Below the pieces are notes generated by a model, which was not told the DNA's origin, did no database searches, and saw nothing but the letters and a program-made list of their open reading frames with translations. Positions 10,419 through 20,253 of a stretch of DNA of 64,000 nt are shown one piece after another; position 1 is the first letter of the stretch, and each line of letters opens with the position of its first letter. Position numbers and translations under genes: made by a program. The DNA is from Neovahlkampfia damariscottae (lineage: Eukaryota > Heterolobosea > Selenaionea > Neovahlkampfiida > Neovahlkampfiidae): positions 37,304 through 101,303 of the forward strand of contig JABLTG010000059.1 in NCBI GenBank assembly GCA_016618085.1, in the 5' to 3' direction.

Positions 10419-10662
10419 GAATAAGTCTCAAAACAAAACAGCAATTAACCAAAGCAAAATTTCAAATCTTGACACAAATTTATCCTTTTTTTTTCATGAA
10501 GCAACTCAAAGAAGCAGTGAGTGTTTCTTTCACCTGATTCAACTGAGAAACGCTTTTATTGGTTCTACTTTTGGTCATGAAATGAATCTATTCAATTTTT
10601 TTGAATATTATATTTGATGGGGTTTTTTTTTTTTTCTAAAATTAAATTTAGAACCTTCTTAA
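10419..10662. other. Intergenic region between the Ras-like and RhoGEF genes
   Basis: The divergent starts at 10403 and 10706 are about 300 nt apart. A 66-codon open frame at 10417-10617 has Ser/Asn-rich composition and no motif, and I do not accept it as a gene. A poly-T run lies at 10623-10635. Only the CCAAT boxes at each edge stand out. Confidence 0.5.
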
Positions 10663-10667
10663 CCAAT
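10663..10667 (+). promoter_or_regulatory. CCAAT box upstream of the RhoGEF gene
   Basis: AACCAATCAT, 38 nt before the ATG at 10706. Confidence 0.55.
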
Positions 10668-10705
10668 CATTCTCGTTTTACTTTGAGAGATAAGTTATTT
10701 TGGAC

Positions 10706-12901
10706 ATGGAAATGGAAAACCGAGAAAGAGAAAACATTATCAAAGAACTGTTATCCACAGAAGAAAAATACCTTGCAGATTTAAATGTAATGATAAATGT
10801 ATATAAAAAACCACTAGAACAATCCAAAATACTGCCTGAAAGTAACATTAAAACAATATTCATGAATGTAAATATTTTAATGAATGTATCAGGACAACTG
10901 GTGAAACAATTAAACGATTATTATGGTACTAAGAAAAAAAAAATAAATTTAATTTATTCAAAAAGCCGAATATAAAAAAAACACTGGTTTTTATTCAGGA
11001 GGACATTCTATTGGAAAAATATTTTTAAAAGTAGCTCCATTCTTTGCAACATATACAGAATATTGTAATAAATATGATATAAGTGCTAGTTTAATAAGAA
11101 CATTGAAAAAAGACAATGAAAAGTTTACTGAATTTTTAACAAAACTTGAACGTCCTCATAAACAAAAAGGTGGTTTACCTTTAGTTTCTTATTTAATTAT
11201 GCCTGTTCAACGTGTCCCTCGTTACGAATTATTACTGAGAGTATGAGTTTTTAATTTTTTTTAATTCTTTTTTTTACACAGGAACTTTTAAAAGCATCAG
11301 ATCCTTCTTTGGATGATTATGAAAATTTAGAAAAAGCAATTGAAAAAGTAAAAACTACAACTGCTAATATGAATGAAAAACTAAAAGTTTTTGATAATAA
11401 AAAAAAACTCGTCATTATACAACAACGTTTAGACGCTCCAAGAATTTTTCAAGAATCTTTATTGGCAAATGCAACTATAACAACAAGTGCTTCAAGTAGT
11501 AGAAGACAAGGTTCTTTTATGGGTTTAATCACACCAAGAGGTTCTATGACAATGAATAAATCACAACCAAGGTCTTTTCGAAATTCAACACAATTGTCTC
11601 CACCACTTTCACAAAAAAGTTTAGAAAGAAAATCACCTTCACCACCACCACTTAACAGAACAAGAAAATCATTCAGAGAAAGTTTAAGTCTCGGAAAATA
11701 TTTTACTCATTCAGAAAATGGAAGAAGAAGAAGTTCACTTTTTGGTAAAAAAATAGAAGTAGATGATTCAATATCTGATGATATTGAAGAAGAAAAAGAA
11801 GAAAAATTCAACATTATTGAACCACATAGAACATTTGTACATGAAGGTATTTTAAAAGTTTTCACAAAAGAAGAAGAACTTTGTGTTGAATTAACAGAGT
11901 CAGAAAAAAGAAAAGCAAAAAGAAATACTTTATTATTTTCAGATATGATACTATTTTGTATTGATGGACCAACACCAAATTCATTAATTTATCAATCACA
12001 ACAAATGTTAAATACACCTGAATCTATTCCATGGTGTCGTGAGATAAGTAATGAAATGTTTCAACTTGTTACACATGATATTACTTATACCTTTATTGCG
12101 AATAACTTTAAAGAAAAAGAGGTTTGGATGAATAAAATAAAAGAAGTTGTTGATGCTATTGTGACAAAAGGAACATTGAATTATGATTCCATTGGAAAAG
12201 CAGAAGCTCTTTATGCACCTCTTATTTCATTACCATCAAATACATTAAATGAACCAATAGAAGAAAAGAAATTGATCAAAAGAAAAAGTTCTGAAAAATT
12301 GAAAAGAGTTCATGTTCGTACTGGTAATCGTATTTCAGTAAATGATTGTACAACTCTTACTATGGAACAACCAACTTTAAATCCAATTGCAAAAAGTAGT
12401 CTTGAAGTATTTCAAAAAATTAAAGAAGAATCGAAAAATAAGAATACAATTCCAATAGGAATCGAAATTAGTGTTCAAAAAGAAAATGAAAATGAAATTA
12501 TTTTCTCACAAACAACATCACCAAATGTTAATTCAAAAGAGAAAAATGAAACTATTATAATTGAATCATCTCCAAAAATATCAGAAAATGAAATTACAAT
12601 TAACATTGAAACACCAAAAAAAAATGAAAACGAAAATAAAAATGAAAAAGAAATGAAATTATCAATTCAAGAAAAAGAAAATATGAAAGAAATAAATAAT
12701 GATAAAAAACCGAAATTAGAGTTGAATTTATCAAAAGTGAATGAAACAAAAGAGCAAAATGTGAAGAAAACTGGTAGATCAAGAAATTACAGTTTGACTG
12801 CGAGACTTGCAGGTAAAGCAATAACATCACAAAGAGGGGATAAAAATGTAAAACAAGAAGAAGAAAAAAAAGATGAAAACAGTGGATGTATCATTTGTTA
12901 A
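10706..12901 (+). CDS. Rho guanine-nucleotide exchange factor, DH-PH, with a C-terminal CAAX-like box (704 aa, 3 exons)
   Basis: Exons: 10706-10925, 10966-11240, 11282-12901 (705 codons). The DH domain begins at once (IIKELLSTEEKYLADLN) and contains the conserved third helix LPLVSYLIMPVQRVPRYELLL. A PH domain follows after a Ser-rich, basic insert (FVHEGILKVF to EVWMNKIKEVV, about 11825-12160). The last 240 residues are Glu/Lys/Asn-rich and disordered. The protein ends SGCIIC, which fits a CAAX prenylation box (Cys, two aliphatics, Cys). DH-PH proteins load Rho-family GTPases with GTP and drive actin remodelling. A lipid anchor on the exchange factor itself would tether it to membrane. The ATG at 10706 is chosen because it is the first ATG downstream of the CCAAT box. 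Confidence 0.88.
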
Positions 12902-12945
12902 TAAAAATTTGTCCGGTTTTGGCAATTTTTTTTATATTTTTCTAA

Positions 12946-12950
12946 CCAAT
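12946..12950 (+). promoter_or_regulatory. CCAAT box upstream of the JmjC gene
   Basis: AACCAATCAC, 30 nt before the ATG at 12981. A second, inverted box (TGATTGG) lies at 12974-12978, directly before the ATG. Confidence 0.55.
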
Positions 12951-12980
12951 CACAAAGGTTTATCAATGAATTGATTGGAC

Positions 12981-14023
12981 ATGTTAAAGTTATTACTGTC
13001 TTTGTTTTTGTCTTTGTTTTTTTTAACAAAACAACATGAATCAAGAGGATTACCACCTGGTATTCCTGTTGAAAGAATTCATTATAAAAATGTCACAAAA
13101 GAAGAATTCTTCAAAAGATTTGTAAAACCACCTGGAAAACGTAATCATCAAAATGTAGTCTAAAATCATTAAAAGCTGGTAAAATTATATCACAAAAAAT
13201 TAAAAAAAAAAAGTAATTATTGAAGGAGCAATGGAGAATTGGAAAGGATTTAAAGAATGGTCAATAGATTGGTTCAGAGAAAAGTATGGTGATGTTTATG
13301 TGAGAGTATCATCATCAAAAGAAAAAATGCGTAGAATGAGATTAAAAAAATATTTGGATAGTTTTAAAACCGAAAAAAATGAAAAGGAAGCATTATACCT
13401 TTCCAACTGGGTTTTTGGTAAAACAAGTCAAAATCAATTAAAAATATAGGTGATGATCATCCTGAATTGAAAACTTACTATGAAATTCCAAAATATTTCA
13501 CTGAAGATTGGATGAAGTTAATTAAAGGAGCACCTGATTTAAGATGGTTATATATTGGACCAAAGAATACTTTTTCAATGTTACATGTTGATGTTTTATC
13601 AACAACTGCTTGGTTAGCTATGTTTCAAGGTAAAAAATTATGGTACTTTTTCCCACCTGATCATTCAGAATATTTTGAAGAAAAATATGGAAATCATTAT
13701 TACGAACCAAAATCAAAGAAATTTACAAGATATGAAGGTGTATCTGTTAAAGGTGATATTGTTTTTACACCATTTCATTGGTGGCATAAAGGTATACAAA
13801 GAAAAAAAGTTAATAATTTTTTTCTTCAGTATATAACCTTGAAAATTCTATTGGAATGACTATAAATTACATGGATGCTTCTAATTTTGAAACTACATTA
13901 AATGATGTTGAAGAATCACCAGATGAATTTCCAACTTTAACAAGAGGAATGCAAACTTTTTTGAAAACTTTTCCGTATCAACAAAAGATTAAAGAAATGA
14001 AAAAGTTATGGAAAAAGAAATAA
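12981..14023 (+). CDS. Secretory-pathway JmjC (cupin-8) oxygenase (300 aa, 5 exons including a 3-nt exon)
   Basis: Exons: 12981-13140, 13176-13178, 13214-13417, 13450-13791, 13830-14023 (301 codons). A signal peptide opens the protein (MLKLLLSLFLSLFFL). The fold follows the cupin-8/JmjC order: PPGIPVERI, then KPVIIEGAMENW, WLYIGPKNTFSMLHVDVLSTTAW and WWHKVYNLENSIGMTINY. The iron triad is visible as HVD plus the His of WWH. Such enzymes are Fe(II)/2-oxoglutarate hydroxylases or demethylases; a signal peptide suggests an ER-lumen member like JMJD8. Exon 2 is the single triplet CTG between two 35-nt introns. Only with it does the conserved KPVII appear; skipping it gives KLII. Substrate unknown. 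Confidence 0.87.
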
Positions 14024-14077
14024 ATATTGATGAAAAAGATTTTTTTTATGTAATTTTTGATAAATAAAAAATAACAT

Positions 14078-14978
14078 TTATTTGCTTCCATTTGAAGGAG
14101 CAGTAGCTGAATTTGATCCAAATAATTGTTTACCTTTATCAACAGCCCACCAAATACATCTAGCAACAAATAAAATGAATAAAATGACAACAATACAAAT
14201 AATGACAACAATAGTAATCTAAATCATTTAAAAAATAAAAAAAAGAATACTTTTTCAGTAGCTAAACCTTTTAAAAAAGTACCCATTTCATGTTTTGCTC
14301 TTCCAATAGTATCACCAAGAGTATCAAGTTTTTCTTGAATTCTTTCCATTTGTTCAGTTTGTTCAGCAAGTTTTTGACCAATTCCATCAGCTATTTTTAA
14401 AGTTTCTTCATTTATAGCTTGTGAGTTTTTGATACTTGACAAAGCTTGTTTATAAATATCTAAAACTTCGTCAATTTCTTCAGGATTTTCTTGTTCCATT
14501 GTTTTTTGTTTTTCTGCTTCTTCTTGTTGCATTCTTTGTTTTTCAGCTGCACGTCTTTGACGTTCAAGTGCTTCTTCATCATCACCAATGTCCATAACTT
14601 GATTTTGTGGAATAGTAATATCAATAGTTGGTTCATCATTTCCACCATCTTTTTAATAAATTTAATTCTTTGATACCTTGTCTTACCATCAGATTTTGCA
14701 TTTTCTAATTGTTCTTTTAAGAGGTTATAATTTTCTTCAGCGTTTTGTTTAAGTGATTCAAAATTATCTTTTTCATCTTCACTAGCTCTATCTAAAGCTC
14801 TTGGTATTTTTTTATCAAGGATGGATTCAATATTTTTTTTTATTTCTTCTGCTGAAGCTGCTCTACTACTTTTTTCATGAGGAGCTGCATTTTTTACTTC
14901 TTGTATTACATTTCTTAATTGTTTAAAGTATTCATCTAAATAATCAAATTGACGTCTGAGAATATCTTCTGCGCCCAT
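14078..14978 (-). CDS. NPSN-like Qb-SNARE (276 aa, 3 exons)
   Basis: Exons on the minus strand: 14978-14687, 14648-14251, 14218-14078 (277 codons). The N-terminal 100 residues are helical (an Habc-type bundle), and an acidic linker of about 20 residues follows. The SNARE motif includes ETLKIADGIGQKLAEQTEQ, a central Gln for the zero layer and IQEKLDTLGDTIGRAKHEM. One C-terminal membrane span, supplied by the last exon (ITIVVIICIVVIILFILFVA), follows with a short tail. The family fuses membranes in the late secretory pathway and at division planes. The order of parts and the length match novel plant SNAREs and Vti1-like Qb proteins; the NPSN assignment is an informed guess. A CCAAT box lies 40 nt upstream. 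Confidence 0.8.
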
Positions 14979-15018
14979 CTTTCCACAAAAAAGTTTGTTG
15001 TAACAGAAAAAAAAAATG

Positions 15019-15023
15019 ATTGG
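15019..15023 (-). promoter_or_regulatory. CCAAT box upstream of the SNARE gene
   Basis: AGCCAATCAT in the sense direction, 40 nt before the ATG at 14978. Confidence 0.55.
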
Positions 15024-15162
15024 CTAAAAATGATACATCATTAAAAAAAAAAAAAACAATCATTTTTTTTTGAAAAATTACTAAGAAAAATGTGAAATTA
15101 TCGTTGAACCAATTTGAAGGTTGTTGGTTGGTTGTACTAGTTTGACAAGTTAGAATCATTCA

Positions 15163-15167
15163 CCAAT
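15163..15167 (+). promoter_or_regulatory. CCAAT box at the start of the gene at 15171
   Basis: CACCAATCAG, ending directly at the proposed ATG. The spacing is unusually tight and suggests that the true start could be further downstream. Confidence 0.45.
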
Positions 15168-15170
15168 CAG

Positions 15171-15799
15171 ATGAATTTGCAAAACCAGGAAATTTCCAAC
15201 GAAGAACCAAACAAGTATACAGAAGATTACTGAAACTTATGAGCAGAATATATTGCAATATGAATAACGACCACTTTCTATCCAACACAGAAATGAAAAA
15301 CTGTTCAACCCCATTCTGTTCGCTGCTTGATGATATTTATTTAATGCATGATGAATGGAATTCAAACATAGAAGACCCAAAAGAATTGAAAAACAAACCT
15401 GTAGTTGTTCAAGATGATAATTCAAAAGAACAGGAACACAACAAAACAGTACCGCAGCAGTACCTTATTCCGAGGAAAAAAAAGGTAATTAAGGTCACAA
15501 CTTTGAAAAGAAAAACTCTCAAAATAGAAAACTGTGAGATAGCAAAAAAAAAAAAATATTCAAAAAACAAAATCCGTTCACACCTTCCAAAAAGGTGCGG
15601 AGATTCAAGTTGCCAACATGGACAATACTATGAAACTTCAGAAGAAGCTGCAAGACGTGTAGAAACATTTAACACAACAAAATACAAGAGTACACTTTGT
15701 ACATGTGGAAAAACAGTTCAGTACTTTATAGATGGTATTTGGTTAAGGAGTGGAGGATTATCAAAACATGAGTCGAAAAAAAAGTTAAATAAATCTTAG
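15171..15799 (+). CDS. Basic Cys-containing protein (198 aa, 2 exons), unknown
   Basis: Exons are 15171-15214 and 15247-15799, joined over a 32-nt GTATAC...GCAG intron in phase. The middle is basic (IPRKKKVIKVTTLKRKTLK). The C-terminal 70 residues hold clustered Cys and His (RCGDSSCQHG, LCTCGK) that could bind zinc. The protein ends SKHESKKKLNKS. I recognise no family. Basic stretches plus a possible zinc site hint at nucleic-acid binding, which is weak inference. If the CCAAT box needs more room, translation could start at 15239 or 15260 instead. Confidence 0.6.
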
Positions 15800-15917
15800 T
15801 TTCCCAGATTTTATTTGATATTCTACTCAGCATATTTTCCTTTTCCAGTGGGCAAACTCCTTTTGGAGGTTTTGTGGTGGAGGTATGTATTTGCCTAAAA
15901 TTAAAGAAAAGCATCTT

Positions 15918-15922
15918 ATTGG
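15918..15922 (-). promoter_or_regulatory. CCAAT box (reverse) upstream of the hemerythrin-like gene
   Basis: TTATTGGATG, 20 nt before the ATG at 15943. Confidence 0.45.
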
Positions 15923-15942
15923 ATGAAAGTTACTTTCTAATT

Positions 15943-16470
15943 ATGTCCAAACTGACCAGAGCAGACCATGAAAAAATTTTAAAAGATTTAGAAAACCATC
16001 CAAACAAATCCAGAGTAAAAGATATTTTATCTTCACATTCAGAATTACGAAATCAACTCAAAGAACTTCAGGAATTATCTGAAAACAAAAACATTGACCA
16101 ACTTAAAGAAAAATGGATAATTCACAAAAAAGATGCTTTAAAACACAGTAAAATAGAAGACAAAGTTATATACGTTGATTTATATTTTTACTATCAAGAG
16201 AGAATTCCAAATGAAGGAAAAGGAATGAAATTCATTGATGAACAACATGCTCATATTCATCAAACTATAGCTGATATTGATGAAAGTTTGAGCAAAGATG
16301 ATATTGAAAAAGTACAAACTTTGATTGATGGATATTGTAAAGAACAAATGGATCACATGAATGAGGAAGAGGTTTTATTAATACCTGTATTTTTGAACCT
16401 TTCCTTTTATGAATACAGTTGTTATGTTGCTGGTGTTGGTTATAAATTTATGACTGGAGCAGCAAAATAA
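15943..16470 (+). CDS. Hemerythrin-like (HHE) domain protein (175 aa)
   Basis: Single exon. It is all-helical, with the metal-ligand spacing of HHE proteins: a His in IIHKKDALKHSK, Glu and His in FIDEQHAHIHQTIADID, and QMDHMNEEEVLLIPVF near the C-terminus. Hemerythrin-like domains bind a di-iron centre and sense or store oxygen or iron. The pattern here is plausible rather than perfect. There is no signal peptide or membrane span, so it is probably cytosolic. The start at 15943 lies shortly after a CCAAT box; the same frame is open upstream without a better ATG. Confidence 0.7.
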   Translation: MSKLTRADHEKILKDLENHPNKSRVKDILSSHSELRNQLKELQELSENKNIDQLKEKWIIHKKDALKHSKIEDKVIYVDLYFYYQERIPNEGKGMKFIDEQHAHIHQTIADIDESLSKDDIEKVQTLIDGYCKEQMDHMNEEEVLLIPVFLNLSFYEYSCYVAGVGYKFMTGAAK

Positions 16471-16503
16471 ATGATGTTTTTTTAAGTTTTGATTTGTTGA
16501 TAT

Positions 16504-18046
16504 TTAAAATTCAAATTCATCAAATTCAAGAAAATTTAAATCATCATTTTCATCGTCTTGTTTAATTTCATTATTTAAAGGTTGAATTAAATTATCTAAT
16601 TCATCAAAAATCAAAGATTGACCAAAAAATGGAATACTCAATGATTCTGTGCTTAAACCAAAATCTGATTCAATATCCAATGTAATTGGTGTTAATTCTG
16701 TTGACTCAACTATAGAATTTCTAAAATTTTCAAATCTCTTCAAATGGTAGGATCCAATCATTTTTAATTTTCCAATTGAAATTGCTGAATCAATTTCATT
16801 TAAAGATTCAAATTTTTTATCTTGTGCCAAAAGAACTTTCGCTTTTGTTTCTAGTAATCTAGCAACTGGTGATTCTTCTAAATAATCTTCAATTGAAGCA
16901 GTTACAATAGCATTTTCAATAATATTCAAAGATTTTTGGAATTTCCCTTCAAGAAAATAAATTTCAGCTAAATTATTCTTCAACAAGAATCTAGTTGAAA
17001 GTGTCATATTTTGAGCTTCTTGAATAGTTTCTGCATTTCTTCTTGAAATTTCTAAACAATCTTGTTGGTTGAAAAACATGAAGAACTTTTTATATAAATC
17101 AGATAAATTGTGAACAAATATAGGTTCATTTGGTGATAAATCAATAGCTGCTTTAAAATATCTTTCTCCCATTTCAAATGATTCTTTTGTTTCTTGACCT
17201 ATTAAACTCATTCCAAAGTTATTAAAGTAACTAGCTTTTAAACCAGTATTATTTGAATATTTTTCATCATTTTGATTCATTTTCATAATAACAGGTAAAA
17301 GAATCCCTTCTGCCGCTTTAAAATTTCCGACATTCAATTCACGAACAGCAAACCATTGAACCCAAATCAACCATTGTTCTCCTAAATTAAATTCCAACGA
17401 TTTTCCAATACAATATTGTAGTAATTCATTTCCTTTTAAATGATTTCCTCTGACCCAATAACAATTGGATAAAGTTGCTTGAATAATAACTGACTCAATG
17501 AGCTCATTTCCATGATGTTTTTGTAGATTATTTACAATAAATTCCATTTTCTTTTGACAGTTTTCAATTTCACGTGGATTTCCTAATTTCATTTTTGCTT
17601 CTTCATACCAATAAAAAGCTTCATCCAATGTTATAGCTGAATCTTCAATTGGAATTGGAACCGTAAATTTTAAAACTTCAATTTTGGTTTCTTTTGGTAG
17701 AATTGGATGACTTGGAGATATCCTTAACTCAGGTGAGTGTTGTATAGGTTTTTGATATTGTTGAACCATTTTCTGAGGTTTTTTACTAATTGAACAAATT
17801 AATTCTACTTTTTTTTTTTTACATATTTTTGGGATTTGATTCACATTCATAATAATGTTTTTCTGAATTCTTCATGAGTTGTTTGCAATATTTACATCTT
17901 TTATGCATGTATGAATTTTTTCCCATTTGAGTGGTACATTGTTGACACAGATGTTTGTTTTTGAACATTAAAGCTGTGTGATTTTCATTTCTTGGACAGT
18001 AGTATTCATAGAATCTCTTTCTGCCTGATTTTTGTTTTTCTTCCAT
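16504..18046 (-). CDS. TPR-like helical repeat protein with an N-terminal Cys/His-rich module (501 aa, 2 exons)
   Basis: Exons on the minus strand: 18046-17823 and 17785-16504 (502 codons), split by a 37-nt intron. The first exon encodes a compact Cys/His set (YYCPRNENH, LCQQCTTQM, RCKYCKQLM, YYECES) that looks like a double zinc site. The second encodes paired helices typical of tetratricopeptide repeats: ATLSNCYWVRGNHLKGNELL, FNNFGMSLIGQETKESFEMG and NNLAEIYFLEGKFQKSLNII. The tail is acidic (LNFLEFDEFEF). TPR proteins are scaffolds; the partner is unknown. An upstream in-frame ATG at 18082 overlaps the CCAAT box, so I use 18046. Confidence 0.72.
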
Positions 18047-18074
18047 TTGGATTTTTGGTTTTAAAAAAAATAGA

Positions 18075-18079
18075 CCAAT
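18075..18079 (+). promoter_or_regulatory. CCAAT box upstream of the TPR-like gene (reverse to it)
   Basis: GACCAATCAT, 28 nt from the minus-strand ATG at 18046. Confidence 0.5.
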
Positions 18080-18189
18080 CATTTTATTTTGAAAATTCGG
18101 AGTTTTCTCATTTCAATTTTCCAATATTTTTCATTCATTATGTTAATTTTTATGTTTTTTTTTCTTTTTTTGATTCGGATTTTTTTCAT

Positions 18190-18194
18190 CCAAT
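18190..18194 (+). promoter_or_regulatory. CCAAT box upstream of the TOM1-like gene
   Basis: ATCCAATCAT, 48 nt before the ATG at 18243. Confidence 0.5.
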
Positions 18195-18242
18195 CATTAT
18201 TTTTTTCTTAAATCAAGTCCAAGCACAACTTACTCACTTCTG

Positions 18243-19539
18243 ATGTCGCAAAATCTTGATATAATAGTAGACACCCTTGTTCGTAAAGCAACAGACTCTC
18301 AATTAAAAGAAGAGGATTGGGGCACAAATATTCAAATTATTGATTATCTTGAAAGAAATCCAGACGACATGGCTCCATTAGTTTTACAAGCTATTGTGAC
18401 ATGTATGTCATCAAAAGATGCAAGAACACAAACTCTTTCATTAAGTGTAATCAAAAATAACTCTAAAATATCCATAGTTACTGGACATGTGCGTCAAATC
18501 TTCAAATGCTGAATTATTCAATCGTTTACTCTCAAAAAACTTGAATAAAGTACAACAATTAATATCCTATAATATGAACTTGGAATCAAAATTCAAAGAA
18601 TATGTCAATGACTGGTCAAAATCAGGTGTAAAAAGTACAAACTCAACAACAAATCAAACTCAAACTAAAACTCAACAATCAAAGCCTAAAACAACAAATT
18701 TTAGTAATAAATCAAAGTATTATGATTCAACAGATAAATTAATGAAAGATCTTCAAGTTGTTGAAGACAATGTGAAAATGTTGAATGATATAGTTTATGC
18801 TGCTTCATCACCTGAAGAAATTTTAAATGTAAAAAAAAAAAAAAATTTATTAATTCATTTCTAGGATGATTATCAACAAATTTATATCAATTTAAAAGAA
18901 ATGCATTTAAGAATTATCAAAATTATTGAATGTTTACCAGAAGAAAAGATATTATTGAAACTATTTACTTTGAATGATTCAGTTGATGAAAGTCTTTTAA
19001 ATTTTGAAAATTACATAAAAACTGGAATGAAACCAACTAAAAAAGATGATCAATCAGTTGATAATCTTGATGATTTATTCAAAGATTTACACACCACATC
19101 TTCTCAAAACAATCAAAAACCTTTAATTGATTCATCTGATTTGTTTCTTCAAGATACAAATACAGATGATGATTTTTCTAGTTTATCACATAGAAAAGAT
19201 AAAGCAACAGCTCCTACTGTTCAAAATGAAACAAGTTTGGATGATCTATTTGGTGAATTATCATATAGAAAGGAACCTGAACAAAAACAAAAACCTGTGA
19301 ATTCATTATTTGATTTTGATGCTGTTGATGACACAAATCATAATAGTGGTGATGGTGGATTGTTTGATTTTGGTCCAACAGGCACAACAACAACAACACA
19401 AACAAATCAATCAAAAGTGAACGAAGTTCATGATCTTTTTGATTCAAATCCAACAAATTCTGGGAATAATTATGATGAATTTCAACAATTTTTAGAATCT
19501 CAAAGTCAAAAAAAAAATCAAAATGATCCTTTTGAATAA
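18243..19539 (+). CDS. TOM1-like VHS/GAT endosomal adaptor (409 aa, 3 exons)
   Basis: Exons: 18243-18446, 18478-18828, 18865-19539 (410 codons). The VHS domain is completed only by splicing, which joins TQTLSLS to LLDMCVKSSNAELFNRLL. A GAT-like three-helix bundle follows (LMKDLQVVEDNVKMLND, then LKEMHLRIIKIIECL). The tail is disordered and carries short acidic-dileucine and clathrin- or adaptor-binding type motifs (DNLDDLFKDL, SLDDLFGEL, VHDLFDS, and a terminal NDPFE). TOM1-type proteins bind ubiquitinated cargo on early endosomes and recruit clathrin or ESCRT. In protists without ESCRT-0 they may do its job, which is family knowledge applied by inference. Confidence 0.85.
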
Positions 19540-19559
19540 AAAAATTTATTTTTTTTCAA

Positions 19560-19564
19560 CCAAT
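19560..19564 (+). promoter_or_regulatory. CCAAT box upstream of the Sld5 gene
   Basis: AACCAATAAA, 43 nt before the ATG at 19608. Confidence 0.5.
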
Positions 19565-19607
19565 AAAAACAATTCCCACTTTTTATTCGTTGACTGTTCA
19601 ACTGAAG

Positions 19608-20249
19608 ATGCAAACAAAAAAGGAAGATTATTTAGATGAACTTTTATCAGATGATAATATTTCGCATCTTTCCAATATAAAAAAATCTTTAATTCAAGAA
19701 AGATTTTCTCCAGAGATTTTACCTTATCAAAAAGAATCAATAAAATTCTTAATTGATGGATTAGAAGAACAAGAAGAAAATTTAATAAATGAATCTAAAA
19801 ATCCTATTGTATCAAATTTAAAACAGTTCGAAATTGAACGTTTAAAATATTTAATCTCAACTTATTTGAGAACAAGAATACAAAAAGTAAAAAAAAAAAA
19901 GTTTAAATAAAATGAATAGATTGAAAAGTATTCAAAGTATATTGATGAAAATCAACTCCATTTATTATCAAAACAAGAAAAAGAATTTCTAAATCAGTTT
20001 CAAGAGAATGAAGAAGCTCATTTTTCAACATTTTTAAAGAATATACCATCTTCATTACAATCAGAAGGAAATGATAGTTTGAATCCAAATAATTCAAAAT
20101 TCGTTTTTTGTAAAGTGTTAAAAAATATTGGAGAATTTGAAATAGAAGATGAAGAAGAAATTTTAGATTTGAAAAAAGATAAAATTTTAATCACAAAATA
20201 TTCATCTATAGATGAATTATTATCAGATAATAAAGTTGAATTAATTTGA
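19608..20249 (+). CDS. SLD5: GINS complex subunit Sld5 (202 aa, 2 exons)
   Basis: Exons are 19608-19886 and 19920-20249, across a 33-nt intron. The first exon has the Sld5 hallmark RFSPEILPYQ with the helix after it, and YLRTRIQ|KIEKYSKYI spans the junction. The second gives LSKQEKEFLNQFQENEEAHF, then the small beta domain KFVFCKVL... and ILITKYSSIDELLSDNKVELI at the C-terminus. GINS (Sld5, Psf1-3) joins Cdc45 and MCM2-7 in the replicative helicase. Length is close to the usual 200-220 residues. The stop lies 5 nt from that of the converging exonuclease gene. Confidence 0.87.
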
Positions 20250-20253
20250 ATTT

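Noticed and set aside
10417-10617. 66-codon ORF between the Ras-like and RhoGEF genes
   Set aside because: No motif, low-complexity composition, lies in a promoter region between divergent genes.
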